Assembly (NCBI RefSeq): GCF_001027285.1
Contig: NZ_CP011509.1
Location: forward strand, 3,542,501 to 3,606,500
Source of the DNA: Archangium gephyra
GTDB lineage: Bacteria > Myxococcota > Myxococcia > Myxococcales > Myxococcaceae
DNA length: 64,000 nucleotides
Direction of reading: 5' to 3'
Within the stretch, counting starts at the first letter, position 1; every line of letters begins with the position of its first letter. A program made the translations under genes and the position numbers. Shown in pieces: positions 56,589 to 64,000 of this stretch. The notes under the pieces were generated by a model. That model saw only the letters and a list, made by a program, of their open reading frames with translations, made no database searches and was not told where the DNA came from.

Positions 56589-57497
56589 TCACTCCTTGTC
56601 GGCCACGACGGGGAACTCGAACAGGGACACCGGTACCTCGGACAGGCCCGCGGGCTCCAGGTAGCGGCGATGCAACTCCACGCGCCCGGGTGAGGCGTCC
56701 TGCCGGAAGCCATGCCGCGCCAGGAATGGGCCGAGCTCCTCGTTCCCGACGATCCACAGGAGCGGCTCGCCCGCGAGCCGGAGCGACTCCGAGATCAACC
56801 GCCGTGTGCCCGCCCCCATGGTGGGCCGCCCCTCCACTTCCCAGCGGAAGCAGGTGCACAGCAGCCGGCTCCCAGGCCCGGTGCTCCGGCGCAGCGCCTC
56901 GAGGAAGGCCGCGACATGGACCTCCTCCAGGTACATCAGCACGGCCTCGGCGATGACGACGCTCGGGACGTCCTTCCGCCACACCGCGGCCTGCGACAGA
57001 CCTTCCTCCAGCGGCGTGCGGGCGAGGTCCACCCCCACCAGGTGCAGGTTGGGCGGCAGCGGCCCCATGCCCTCCAGTGCCTCGCGCTTCATCGCCTGGG
57101 AGGCGGGATGATCCAGCTCGAGGAACGTGACGTCCGGGTACTCGCGGGCCAGCCTCCAGGACAACGTGTCGAGCCCCGCCCCGACGACGAGCACCTGCCG
57201 CTTGCCCTCGGCGATCGCGGCGCGGGTCTCATCGTCCATGAAGCGCTTGCGCAGCCCGACGCACAGCACCTGGCCCGGGACGGTCCGTTGCTCGATGGCG
57301 TGGATGAGACGGCCGTACCAGCGGGCGCCGTAGAGCCGGAGCATCCAGGGCTTCAGCAGCCCCGTGTGCAGCATGAGCCGCTCCATGGACTCCGCGGCTC
57401 CTTTCGGCAACAGCGGGGCGAGCCGGGGCTGGCGGGCGAGCACCGCCATGAAACGGCCCACCTTCACCGCGGTCCGGCTGGCTCGATGGGTACGCAT
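56589..57497 (-). CDS. class I SAM-dependent methyltransferase, leucine carboxyl methyltransferase-like
   Basis: A 302-aa protein of the LCMT/TIGR00027 group. Its SAM loop is VLVVGAGLDTLSWRLAREYP (about residue 101), followed by FLELDHPASQAMKRE, and LYLEEVHV in the form VLMYLEEVHVAAFLEAL, which places the substrate helix. Family members methylate carboxyl or hydroxyl groups of small molecules; some act in secondary metabolism. It stands between the ELWxxDGT gene and the transglutaminase-like gene (15 bp from the latter). Specific substrate unknown. Confidence 0.85.
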   Translation of the reverse strand: MRTHRASRTAVKVGRFMAVLARQPRLAPLLPKGAAESMERLMLHTGLLKPWMLRLYGARWYGRLIHAIEQRTVPGQVLCVGLRKRFMDDETRAAIAEGKRQVLVVGAGLDTLSWRLAREYPDVTFLELDHPASQAMKREALEGMGPLPPNLHLVGVDLARTPLEEGLSQAAVWRKDVPSVVIAEAVLMYLEEVHVAAFLEALRRSTGPGSRLLCTCFRWEVEGRPTMGAGTRRLISESLRLAGEPLLWIVGNEELGPFLARHGFRQDASPGRVELHRRYLEPAGLSEVPVSLFEFPVVADKE

Positions 57498-57512
57498 GGG
57501 TGGAGCTCCCGC

Positions 57513-59843
57513 TCAGTTGGGCCGCACGTCGAAGGAAAGGAACTGGGGCGCGCGGCAGGAGGTGCAGCGCACGCGGAGGACGGTGATGGCCCGGCCGTCG
57601 CTCCCCGTGTGCCGCAGTTGCAGGGCGTCCGGTACGCGCTCGAAGGTGCCACCACAGGAGCAGCGCTCGGCCTGGATGTGCTGGTCGGCCTGGTCCAGGC
57701 TCTCCACGAGCCTCACGGCTCCGCCCTGCTCCCGCTCGCGCAGGTGCCGCACGGGACGCGGCGGCACGGCCCGCCGGGCCTTGCGCTCGCTCAGGAACCG
57801 GCGGAACCGCCGGGGGATGCCCAGCACCAGGGCACCCACCACCACCAGGAACAGGCCACTGATGGCGAGGCTGGTGTTGCGCGACAGCTTTGGCTCCTTC
57901 GACGTGGACGACGCGGAGACGATTCCCATCGGCGCGCTGAAGGCGATGCCGAGCAGCGAGCCCATCTCCTTCACCGCCTCGACATGCCGGGTCAGCGCGC
58001 TCGGAGCCACCCGGTCCGCGAGGCTCTGGTACTCCACCTGGTAGTTGAAGCCGCCGAACCGGGGGACCACGGACATCTCCAGGCGCGAGGCCGGGCCCTC
58101 CACCGTCTTCTCCGAGGGAGCGACGTTCAGCATGGAGTCCGCGTGGACCTCCCACCGCACGCGCAGGTGGACCGGGTAGGAGACCTCCACGGGGTGGACA
58201 CGCCCCTCGGTGCGGCGGGGGAGGGCCAGCTCCCGGCTCACCTGCGTGGCGGCGACGCTCAACCCGCCGCTGGCCCAGACGTCCTCGAGCTTGTAGTGCT
58301 CCTCCAGCGTGAGCGTATTGGCGTCCGTGTCGTCCTGGACGCGCGGAGTGCCCTCGGCCGCGAGCTTGGGGAAGAGGGCGCGGCGCAGCTCGAGGGTGCG
58401 GGTGGTGAGCTGCTCCGCGGACAGGCCGGCCAGCCACGAGCGGGCCCTGTCCGCCTCCGTGCGCGTGTAGCGGGTGGTGATGGCGAGCGTCCCGGTGCCA
58501 TCGTCCTTCACCGAGAGCACGGAGTGGGCGTCCAGCTCCGGCCCCGGGGGCGGTGGCAGGGGAATGGATTCCAGGGCGGTGGTGCCGGGCGCGAGCACGA
58601 GCGCCTGCGCATAGGGCAGGGGGCTGCGCGCGCCGAGCCGGCCCCGCTGATGGGTCATGGTGGCATCCACCCACTCGGTGCGTCCGGCCACCTGGGCGCG
58701 CACGATGGCGTGGTTGAAGGCGTAGGGCGAGGGCAACTGGGTGCTCACGCCGCCCTGGGTGCGGGAGTTCACCAGGGCCACGTGGGCGGGGATGCCCAGG
58801 GGACGCAGCAGGGTGGCCAGCAGCAGGGCCTTGTCCTTGCAGTCACCGAAGCGCTGGGCGAGCACCTGGCCCGGGGCATGGGGCTGGTGGGTGTTGGGGC
58901 CGAGCTCGATGCCCAGGTAGCGCACCTCGTCCTGGACGAAGCGCACCGCGGCGAGGAAGCGGGCCTCCTCGGTGGGAAGGGCGCGCCAGGACTCGGCCAG
59001 CGCCGTCAGCTCGGGCGAGCCTTCCAGTCCGTCCTGCAGGGCGAGCCCCCAGGTGGCCACCTCGGCCCAGCTCTGGAAGCTGCTCACCTGGACGTGGGGC
59101 CAGACGGCCAGGTCCGAGGGGACGCCGTCCTCCCCGGTGAAGATGGGCATGTCCTTGCGCTCCCACCGGTACTCGCGCAGGCCTCCCACCTCGCGCACCG
59201 TGGGCTCCGCCGCCGTGGCGCCGTGGGCCTTGAAGTGGAGCTTCATGTCCGCGGGCGCCAGCAGCCGGTGGACGAAGTGGGCCACGGGCGCCTGCTCCGC
59301 CAGGGAGATGTGGTCCAGGTGCTGTCCCCGGAAGAGCGGGTGGCCTTCCTCCACCGTCCAGGACTCCTCGAGGAGGTCTCCCGCTCGCACGTCCTGCAGG
59401 AAGGCGAGGGCGGTGCGCTCGTCGCTGTAGATGCCCATGTCCAGCCGCTCTTCCTGCTGGATGACCTTCACGTCCTCGGCGCGCAGCAGCTGGGTGCGCA
59501 CACCGTCTCGGGTGCGCCAGACGCCGTGCAGGCGCAGGCGATGGTGGGTGTTGGAGAACTTCACCTCCAGCTTGGAGCCGGTCTCCACGCCGCGGCTGCT
59601 GGCCACGCGCCGCACCTGGCGGACGAAGCGCTCGGTCACCTCGGGCGAGACGCGCACCTGCTCCTCGGACAGCAGCACGTGGAGGCCGGAGACGGCGTCC
59701 TGCTCGCGCAGCGGGCGCTCGGTGTCCACGCGGGTGGGTTCCACCCAGGAGGGAGGCTCGGTCAGCGTGACACCGGCCTCCCCGGCGCGGGCGGGCAGCG
59801 TGGCGAGGGCGGACAAGAGCAGGAGGAATCGCGGGAGGGACAT
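57513..59843 (-). CDS. DUF3857 and transglutaminase-core protein with C-terminal zinc ribbon
   Basis: A 776-aa exported protein, signal MSLPRFLLLLSALATLPARA. The DUF3857 domain covers about 60-240. The transglutaminase core has a catalytic Cys in QRFGDCKDKALLLATLL (about 348), the His in AFNHAIVRAQV and Asp in EWVDAT. A beta-rich part follows. A membrane helix (about 663-683: TSLAISGLFLVVVGALVLGI) leads to a cytosolic tail with Arg-rich residues and a zinc ribbon (CSCGGTFERVP...VRCTSCRAPQF). A periplasmic peptidase-like core plus a cytosolic zinc ribbon is unusual. ATG 59843. Confidence 0.88.
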   Translation of the reverse strand: MSLPRFLLLLSALATLPARAGEAGVTLTEPPSWVEPTRVDTERPLREQDAVSGLHVLLSEEQVRVSPEVTERFVRQVRRVASSRGVETGSKLEVKFSNTHHRLRLHGVWRTRDGVRTQLLRAEDVKVIQQEERLDMGIYSDERTALAFLQDVRAGDLLEESWTVEEGHPLFRGQHLDHISLAEQAPVAHFVHRLLAPADMKLHFKAHGATAAEPTVREVGGLREYRWERKDMPIFTGEDGVPSDLAVWPHVQVSSFQSWAEVATWGLALQDGLEGSPELTALAESWRALPTEEARFLAAVRFVQDEVRYLGIELGPNTHQPHAPGQVLAQRFGDCKDKALLLATLLRPLGIPAHVALVNSRTQGGVSTQLPSPYAFNHAIVRAQVAGRTEWVDATMTHQRGRLGARSPLPYAQALVLAPGTTALESIPLPPPPGPELDAHSVLSVKDDGTGTLAITTRYTRTEADRARSWLAGLSAEQLTTRTLELRRALFPKLAAEGTPRVQDDTDANTLTLEEHYKLEDVWASGGLSVAATQVSRELALPRRTEGRVHPVEVSYPVHLRVRWEVHADSMLNVAPSEKTVEGPASRLEMSVVPRFGGFNYQVEYQSLADRVAPSALTRHVEAVKEMGSLLGIAFSAPMGIVSASSTSKEPKLSRNTSLAISGLFLVVVGALVLGIPRRFRRFLSERKARRAVPPRPVRHLREREQGGAVRLVESLDQADQHIQAERCSCGGTFERVPDALQLRHTGSDGRAITVLRVRCTSCRAPQFLSFDVRPN

Positions 59844-59927
59844 GACGGGCGCATCCTCCCAGGTCGGAGGACAGGGAGGGAAGGGCTGGTCGTTCGCTGC
59901 TTTGGACGGAGCGGGTAGATTCAGCGG

Positions 59928-60554
59928 ATGGGAAGCCTCTTCCTCGTGATGCTCGTGCTGCACTCGGCGCCGGCCGAGGCCGCCACACAGAGGGTCCACA
60001 CCTTCCGTGACCAGGAGTTCGAGTTTGCCTTGGAGGTGGAGCAGAAGCCCTCGGCTGACGGGGCGTCTCCCTTCTGTGAGCCGAGGTCCGTCACCGTGAG
60101 GCGCAAGCAGGACGGGCGGGAGCTGCAGAAGCTGGCCCTGGAAGGCATCCTGCTCGAGTGCGGCGTGGCGCCCGGCGAGCTGCTCATCGTGGAGGACCTC
60201 GACTTCGATGGGCGCAAGGACCTCCGGGTGCTGAGACTCCTGGATGCCCGGCTTCAATCCACCTTCGACTACTGGGTCTACGACAAGAAGAGTGGGAGGT
60301 TCGAGAAGGACACGCGGTTCGAGGCGCTCAGCTCCCCGCGCTTCGACGCGAGGACCCGGACCATCACGTCCGTGTCGAGAGTGGGTGCGATGGACAAGAC
60401 CGTCGAGAAGTTCCGGCTCCTGAAGAACGGCAAGCTGGAGCTGATCTTCCGGGAGGAGACGACCCAGGACGCACTGGACGGGTCGCTCCTGGTCACCACG
60501 GGACGGAAGGTGGGCGGCAAGTGGGTCGAGACGACCCGGCAGGTGGAGGAGTGA
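59928..60554 (+). CDS. secreted XAC2610-like beta protein
   Basis: A 208-aa exported protein, signal MGSLFLVMLVLHSAPAEAA. The C-terminal half has DLDFDGRKDLRVLRLLDARL followed by FDYWVYDKKSGRFEKDTRFE, the Ca-binding-loop-like 'DxDFDGxxDL' and 'Y/F-x-Y-W-x-Y-x-x-x-x-x-x-F' patterns of XAC2610-related proteins. Cys residues at about 49 and 76 might pair. It ends 4 bp before the convergent virginiamycin lyase gene stop. Function unknown. Confidence 0.7.
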   Translation: MGSLFLVMLVLHSAPAEAATQRVHTFRDQEFEFALEVEQKPSADGASPFCEPRSVTVRRKQDGRELQKLALEGILLECGVAPGELLIVEDLDFDGRKDLRVLRLLDARLQSTFDYWVYDKKSGRFEKDTRFEALSSPRFDARTRTITSVSRVGAMDKTVEKFRLLKNGKLELIFREETTQDALDGSLLVTTGRKVGGKWVETTRQVEE

Positions 60555-60558
60555 GCGG

Positions 60559-61452
60559 TTACTTCACGAAGAGACGTCCGATGCTGCCGCGCTCGAGAGC
60601 GAACCACAGCGCGCCATCGGGTCCCGCGGCGATGCCGTGTGGCTCCGAGTTGGGGGTCGGAAGCGCGAATTCTTCGTAGTCACCCGCCGGGGTGAGTCTT
60701 CCGATGTGGTTGTTGCCCCACTGAGTGAACCACAGCGCTCCGTCGGCTCCCGTGACGATCGCGTGGGGCCGTGCGCCTTCACGGATCGCGTGCTCCGTGA
60801 TCTTCCCATCCAGCGCGATGCGGCCGATCCGGCCGCCGAGGATCTCGACGAACCACAGTGCGCCGTCGGGACCGGGCGCGATGCCCACCGGGCCAGCACC
60901 CGCGGAGGGCAGTGGATACTGGGTGAGCGCCCCCTCCACCGTGATGCGGCCGATGCTGTTCGCCTGGTTCTGGGTGAACCAGAGCGCCCCATCGGGCCCT
61001 GGCGCGATCATGGACGGGAAGGCTCCCGGGGTGGGGAGCGGATACTCTCGGACCTCACCCGCCGTGGTCATCCGGCCGAGCTGGTGGGTGCCCAGTGCGG
61101 TGAACCAGAGCGCGCCATCAGGACCCGCTGCGAGCCCGAACGGGCCCGCTCCGGGGGTGGGAAGCGGGAAGCGCTTGAGCTCTCCGAGCGGGGTGAGCCG
61201 GCCGAGCTGATGGCCCTGGTTCAGCGTGAACCAGAGCGCGCCGTCGGGTCCCGTCGTGATGACCGCCGGACGGCTGTCCCGAGCGGGCAGAGGAAAGAAC
61301 GCGAACTCGCCGCCCACCGAGACCCTGCCGATCCTCCCCGCGGCGATCTCCGTGAACCACAACGCGCCATCCGGGCCATGGGTGATGCTGTACGGCCCGG
61401 TCCCGGACTCGGGGATGACGTGCTCCTCGATGCCAACGTTCAATCGAGTCAT
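60559..61452 (-). CDS. vgb: virginiamycin B lyase (streptogramin lyase) homologue
   Basis: Vgb linearises type B streptogramins by C-O bond elimination. The 297-aa protein has the family length (about 299) and a seven-bladed propeller with repeated GPDGALWFT motifs. The residues matching the catalytic and metal site of staphylococcal Vgb (Tyr18, His228, Glu268, His270) are Tyr21, His230, Glu270 and His272 (PYSITHGP, RPHAIVTGA, SEPHGIAAGP). Many environmental homologues exist with unproven substrates, but the intact site makes lyase activity plausible. It converges with the XAC2610-like gene (4-bp gap). Confidence 0.87.
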   Translation of the reverse strand: MTRLNVGIEEHVIPESGTGPYSITHGPDGALWFTEIAAGRIGRVSVGGEFAFFPLPARDSRPAVITTGPDGALWFTLNQGHQLGRLTPLGELKRFPLPTPGAGPFGLAAGPDGALWFTALGTHQLGRMTTAGEVREYPLPTPGAFPSMIAPGPDGALWFTQNQANSIGRITVEGALTQYPLPSAGAGPVGIAPGPDGALWFVEILGGRIGRIALDGKITEHAIREGARPHAIVTGADGALWFTQWGNNHIGRLTPAGDYEEFALPTPNSEPHGIAAGPDGALWFALERGSIGRLFVK

Positions 61453-61471
61453 GGCGTGGATGTAACACGCA

Positions 61472-61933
61472 TCAACGTGTGGGCTTCAGTGTGGAGAGCG
61501 AGCGCTCCACCCGCGCCGAGCCGGGGCCGTAATCGCGCTCCGGCGCGGTGTAGAGGACGAACACGGACCGGTCCGCGAGGGGGAGGAAGTACACGAGCAT
61601 CCGCGACGTGCCCTGCTGGAACTCGTAGCGCGCCACCGGGCCCGCGGGGAGCGTGCCGCTCGTGGCGTTCAGCCGCCTCTCCGGCACCGGGACCCCGGCG
61701 GCACCCAGCACCTCCTCCGGTGGCGCATCCACCTTGGGCGGTGTGCCCTGCACCGAGCGCAGCTCCAGGCCTCCTTCGAAGCGAGCCACGGCCGGTGGGC
61801 CGGCTTCCTCGGCGCGCAGGGCCATGTTCGAGGGAGGCTCATACTGGAGTCCGAGCGCATGGAGCTCCGTCTTGCGCGAGCAGGCCACGGCACAGGACAG
61901 GAGCAGCCACAGGAGGAGCGTCGAGCGGTTCAC
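61472..61933 (-). CDS. hypothetical lipoprotein
   Basis: A 153-aa predicted lipoprotein starting at GTG 61933: MNRSTLLLWLLLSCAVAC (lipobox AVAC, Cys18), then SRKTELHALGLQYEPPSNMAL and beta strands (ARFEGGLELRSVQG, MLVYFLPLADRSVFVLYTAP). The pattern of one mature domain of ~130 residues with alternating hydrophobics is like an unnamed secreted beta protein. Without a family match, function is unknown. It lies 19 bp upstream of the lyase gene. Confidence 0.7.
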   Translation of the reverse strand: MNRSTLLLWLLLSCAVACSRKTELHALGLQYEPPSNMALRAEEAGPPAVARFEGGLELRSVQGTPPKVDAPPEEVLGAAGVPVPERRLNATSGTLPAGPVARYEFQQGTSRMLVYFLPLADRSVFVLYTAPERDYGPGSARVERSLSTLKPTR

Positions 61934-61974
61934 GTGCGCGACTGTGCCACAGGCGCGAGGCGCGGTGGCGGGCC

Positions 61975-62898
61975 TCAGAACAGACAGATGCCGCAATCCA
62001 GGGTGCACTGCACGGTGGCGAGCCCGAGGCCACAGGACTCGGTGAACTGGCACTTGAGATCACCGCACGTGTAGATGTCCTGGGGGTGGATGCGGGTGGT
62101 GATGGGGGCGTAGGTGATGCCGTTGCGCGTGCACTGCGTGTAGTACGTGTTCGTGGGGTCGCGCGTGCAGCTCGCGGCACAGCTTCCCGCCTGGACGATG
62201 GGCGCGCAGGCTCCGGGCTTGCCCAGGGCACATGCCCGCACGCTGCTCTGGTTGCTGCCCAACTGCCTGTCGTCGTTGCCGGCGAAGACGCCCTCGTCCG
62301 TGAAGAGGTTGCCGAAGAAGCAGCCCTCCCGCTGCGAGAACTCCTGCAGCTCCGCCGACGTGGTGGCGATGGGCTCCCCTCGTGCGTTCCTGCCCTGCAC
62401 GGAGATGGCGACGGTGCGCCCGAACTTGTTGACGTGCGCGGCCAGGCATCCGCTGACGAGCTGCTGCTCCGTCACCGTCGCCGGCTGCCCGCTGGCCCAG
62501 TCCGGTGCCAGTCCCAGCGAGCCCTCCCAGACATGGGTCCTCCCCTTGCTGTCCGTGTACGCGCGCGTCTCGCCACCGCGCACGGCACAGGCGACCACGT
62601 AGCGCATGACCGTCGCGGCCAGCGTGTCGTTCTGATCGAACCAGGACGAGAACTCGGGGCTGCTCAGCCCGTTGAAGGCGAGGCCGTTGAACGCCAGTCC
62701 GTTGAAGGCGAGGCCATTGAACGCCAGTCCGTTGAGCGTCTCCCCGTTGTTGGACTCGAGCCCCCGCTGCTGGCGGGTGGGTTCCTCCGGAGTCCCGGCG
62801 GCTTCGTCCACCGGCTGACAGGCCATGGCGGCGAGCAACAGCAGCACCGAGGTGCCTTGTCGGACGGCGCACATCCTCCGAGTCGCTGTGGTCCGCAT
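61975..62898 (-). CDS. lipoprotein with NGLAF pentapeptide repeats
   Basis: A 307-aa predicted lipoprotein: MRTTATRRMCAVRQGTSVLL, then LLAAMAC (Cys27). After a short linker, ETLNGLAFNGLAF and two further NGLAF units form tandem repeats (about residues 55-77). A Cys-rich globular domain follows (residues about 100-307), with CAVRGG, SGCLAAH, EGCFFGNLF, a CxxxC (GSCAASCTRDP) and the C-terminal CGDLKCQFTESCG...CTLDCGICLF. NGLxL/F repeats are a known oddity of myxobacterial lipoproteins. Function unknown. Confidence 0.82.
   Translation of the reverse strand: MRTTATRRMCAVRQGTSVLLLLAAMACQPVDEAAGTPEEPTRQQRGLESNNGETLNGLAFNGLAFNGLAFNGLAFNGLSSPEFSSWFDQNDTLAATVMRYVVACAVRGGETRAYTDSKGRTHVWEGSLGLAPDWASGQPATVTEQQLVSGCLAAHVNKFGRTVAISVQGRNARGEPIATTSAELQEFSQREGCFFGNLFTDEGVFAGNDDRQLGSNQSSVRACALGKPGACAPIVQAGSCAASCTRDPTNTYYTQCTRNGITYAPITTRIHPQDIYTCGDLKCQFTESCGLGLATVQCTLDCGICLF
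62671..62738. repeat. 30-bp direct repeats coding NGLAF units
   Basis: GTTGAAGGCGAGGCC plus GTTGAACGCCAGTCC is a 30-bp unit at 62671-62700, repeated at 62701-62730 with one base difference, and a third partial unit follows. Each unit encodes two NGLAF pentapeptides, so it has an internal 15-bp period. Confidence 0.85.
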
Positions 62899-63113
62899 AC
62901 ACTTCCCCCCTGGGGTGGCCGGGTGTTTTCGGAAACTGGCCCCCGGAACTAAATGCCGCCATTCGAGCAATTCATGTAAGGCCTATTCGTCACTCCTCCG
63001 TCCAACCGTTGCTCCTGGATGTTCCGGGCGTGGAGGGGCGGACAGTTCACGAGGATTCCGTCCGGCGCCTGACGCTTGGGTAGGATGGGGACACCGTCAG
63101 GGAGGACGGCCCC

Positions 63114-64000
63114 ATGTCCGCACCCAAGCACCAGAGCGCGTCCATGTTCGTCGACTTCGAGCGCGAGGCGTGGCGGGCCTTGCGCGCCGCGACGCCGCTG
63201 CCCCTCAGCGCCGAGGAGGTCGAGGGCCTGCGCGGGCTCGGAGAGCACCTGGACCTCGAGGAGGTGGCGGACGTGTACCTGCCGCTCTCCCGGCTGCTCA
63301 ACCTGCACGTGGCCGCGACGCAGAGCCTCTGGGCGGCGCAGCAGGCGTTCCTCGGCGGCTTCACCCAGAAGGTGCCCTTCATCATCGGCATCGCGGGCAG
63401 CGTCGCGGTGGGCAAGAGCACCACGGCGCGCATCCTCCAGGCGCTGCTGTCGCGCTGGCCGGACCATCCCCACGTGGAGCTCGTCACCACGGATGGCTTC
63501 CTGTTGCCCAACCGCATCCTCACCGAGCGCAACCTCATGCACCGCAAGGGCTTCCCGGAGAGCTACGACCGGCGCGCCCTGGTGCGCTTCGTCGCCGAGC
63601 TCAAGTCTGGCCGGAGCGAGGTGTTCGCCCCCGTCTACTCGCACCTCGTCTACGACATCGTCCCGGGCGAGGCGGTGAGGCTGCGCCGGCCGGACATCGT
63701 CATTCTCGAGGGGCTCAACGTGCTGCAGTCGGGGCCGGTGGAGGGCGGGAAGATGCCGCACACCTTCCTGTCGGACTTCTTCGACTTCACCCTCTACGTG
63801 GACGCGCACGAGCAGGACATCCGCCGCTGGTACGTGGACCGGTTCCTCAACCTGCGGCAGACGGCGTTCCGCGACGAGCGCTCCTTCTTCCGGCGCTTCG
63901 CCGAGCTCACCGAGGAGCAGGCCATCGCCCGCGCCGAGTCCGTGTGGGGGGAGATCAACGGCCCCAACCTGGCGCAGAACATCGCGCCCACCCGCTCCCG
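63114..64000 (+). CDS. coaA: type I pantothenate kinase CoaA (3' end cut off by window)
   Basis: CoaA phosphorylates pantothenate, the first and rate-limiting step of coenzyme A synthesis. The first 295 residues are visible. The P-loop is [18 protein letters not shown] (GSVAVGKS at 95-102), followed by [45 protein letters not shown] and [10 protein letters not shown], all family landmarks. It has the expected position of the final [17 protein letters not shown] helix. ATG 63114 has GGAGG 9 bp upstream. The gene continues past the right edge; about 20-30 residues are missing by comparison with the family length. Confidence 0.95.
   Translation, partial: MSAPKHQSASMFVDFEREAWRALRAATPLPLSAEEVEGLRGLGEHLDLEEVADVYLPLSRLLNLHVAATQSLWAAQQAFLGGFTQKVPFIIGIAGSVAVGKSTTARILQALLSRWPDHPHVELVTTDGFLLPNRILTERNLMHRKGFPESYDRRALVRFVAELKSGRSEVFAPVYSHLVYDIVPGEAVRLRRPDIVILEGLNVLQSGPVEGGKMPHTFLSDFFDFTLYVDAHEQDIRRWYVDRFLNLRQTAFRDERSFFRRFAELTEEQAIARAESVWGEINGPNLAQNIAPTRS

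Noticed and set aside
56712-59918. 1068-codon open frame on + strand over the methyltransferase and transglutaminase genes
   Set aside because: The minus strand has LCMT and transglutaminase motifs; the + frame is Gly/Arg/His-rich without a motif.

Overview
The window looks like chromosomal DNA of a myxobacterium, most likely suborder Cystobacterineae (Archangium/Cystobacter/Myxococcus relatives). This rests on very high G+C with G/C third positions, many small lipoproteins, NGLxF-type pentapeptide lipoprotein repeats, a double-CXXCG protein paired with a secreted nuclease-like toxin, and Hanks-type kinase/WD40 and large hybrid-input histidine kinase genes. The genus is an inference. I see no rRNA, tRNA, insertion sequence, prophage or CRISPR array, and no gene-free stretch longer than 300 bases.

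1-11 kb: cut-off DUF4920 protein, DUF2752 membrane protein, plsY, a THUMP RNA methyltransferase whose 3' end overlaps plsY, an ABM-domain protein, a two-domain hypothetical, ftsK, a zinc-ribbon protein and the gatCAB operon (tRNA-dependent amidotransferase). 11-19 kb: SWIM/SNF2 helicase, a protein built from near-identical 222-bp tandem repeats, and a three-gene minus-strand operon (2OG-Fe oxygenase, nitrilase-like hydrolase, small beta-barrel). 19-25.4 kb: two Cys-rich lipoproteins convergent on a hairpin, then rplU-rpmA-obgE-trmH-like-lolA-lipoprotein. Obg carries a histone H1-like Lys/Ala/Pro tail.

25.4-39 kb: Ser/Thr kinase with 16 WD40 repeats, GT-C-like membrane protein, divergent lysR/SDR pair with a LysR box, the minus-strand operon rnj-yajQ-CBM9-like-rimO ending in a terminator, two small membrane/secreted proteins and a Kelch lipoprotein. 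39-51 kb: HSDL2-like SDR, DUF3160 lipoprotein, a lipoprotein GHH/HNH nuclease-like toxin with an SMI1/KNR4 immunity gene, fatty acid hydroxylase plus MMPL/RND exporter, a lipoprotein with an apparently lost stop codon, a zinc-ribbon protein and a multi-sensor histidine kinase. 51-64 kb: CXXCH plus squalene-cyclase-like secreted protein, a second toxin/double-CXXCG pair flanked by short direct repeats, ELWxxDGT lipoprotein, LCMT-like methyltransferase, DUF3857-transglutaminase protein, virginiamycin B lyase homologue, lipoproteins including one with NGLAF repeats, and the start of coaA.

The housekeeping parts (translation, cell division/chromosome translocation, RNA decay and modification, CoA and phospholipid synthesis) are ordinary. 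The most notable content is the pair of polymorphic-toxin-like cassettes, which fits myxobacterial kin discrimination by exchange of outer-membrane lipoproteins, together with lineage-specific additions to conserved proteins: the Obg tail, the FtsK motor insertion and the 222-bp repeat gene.
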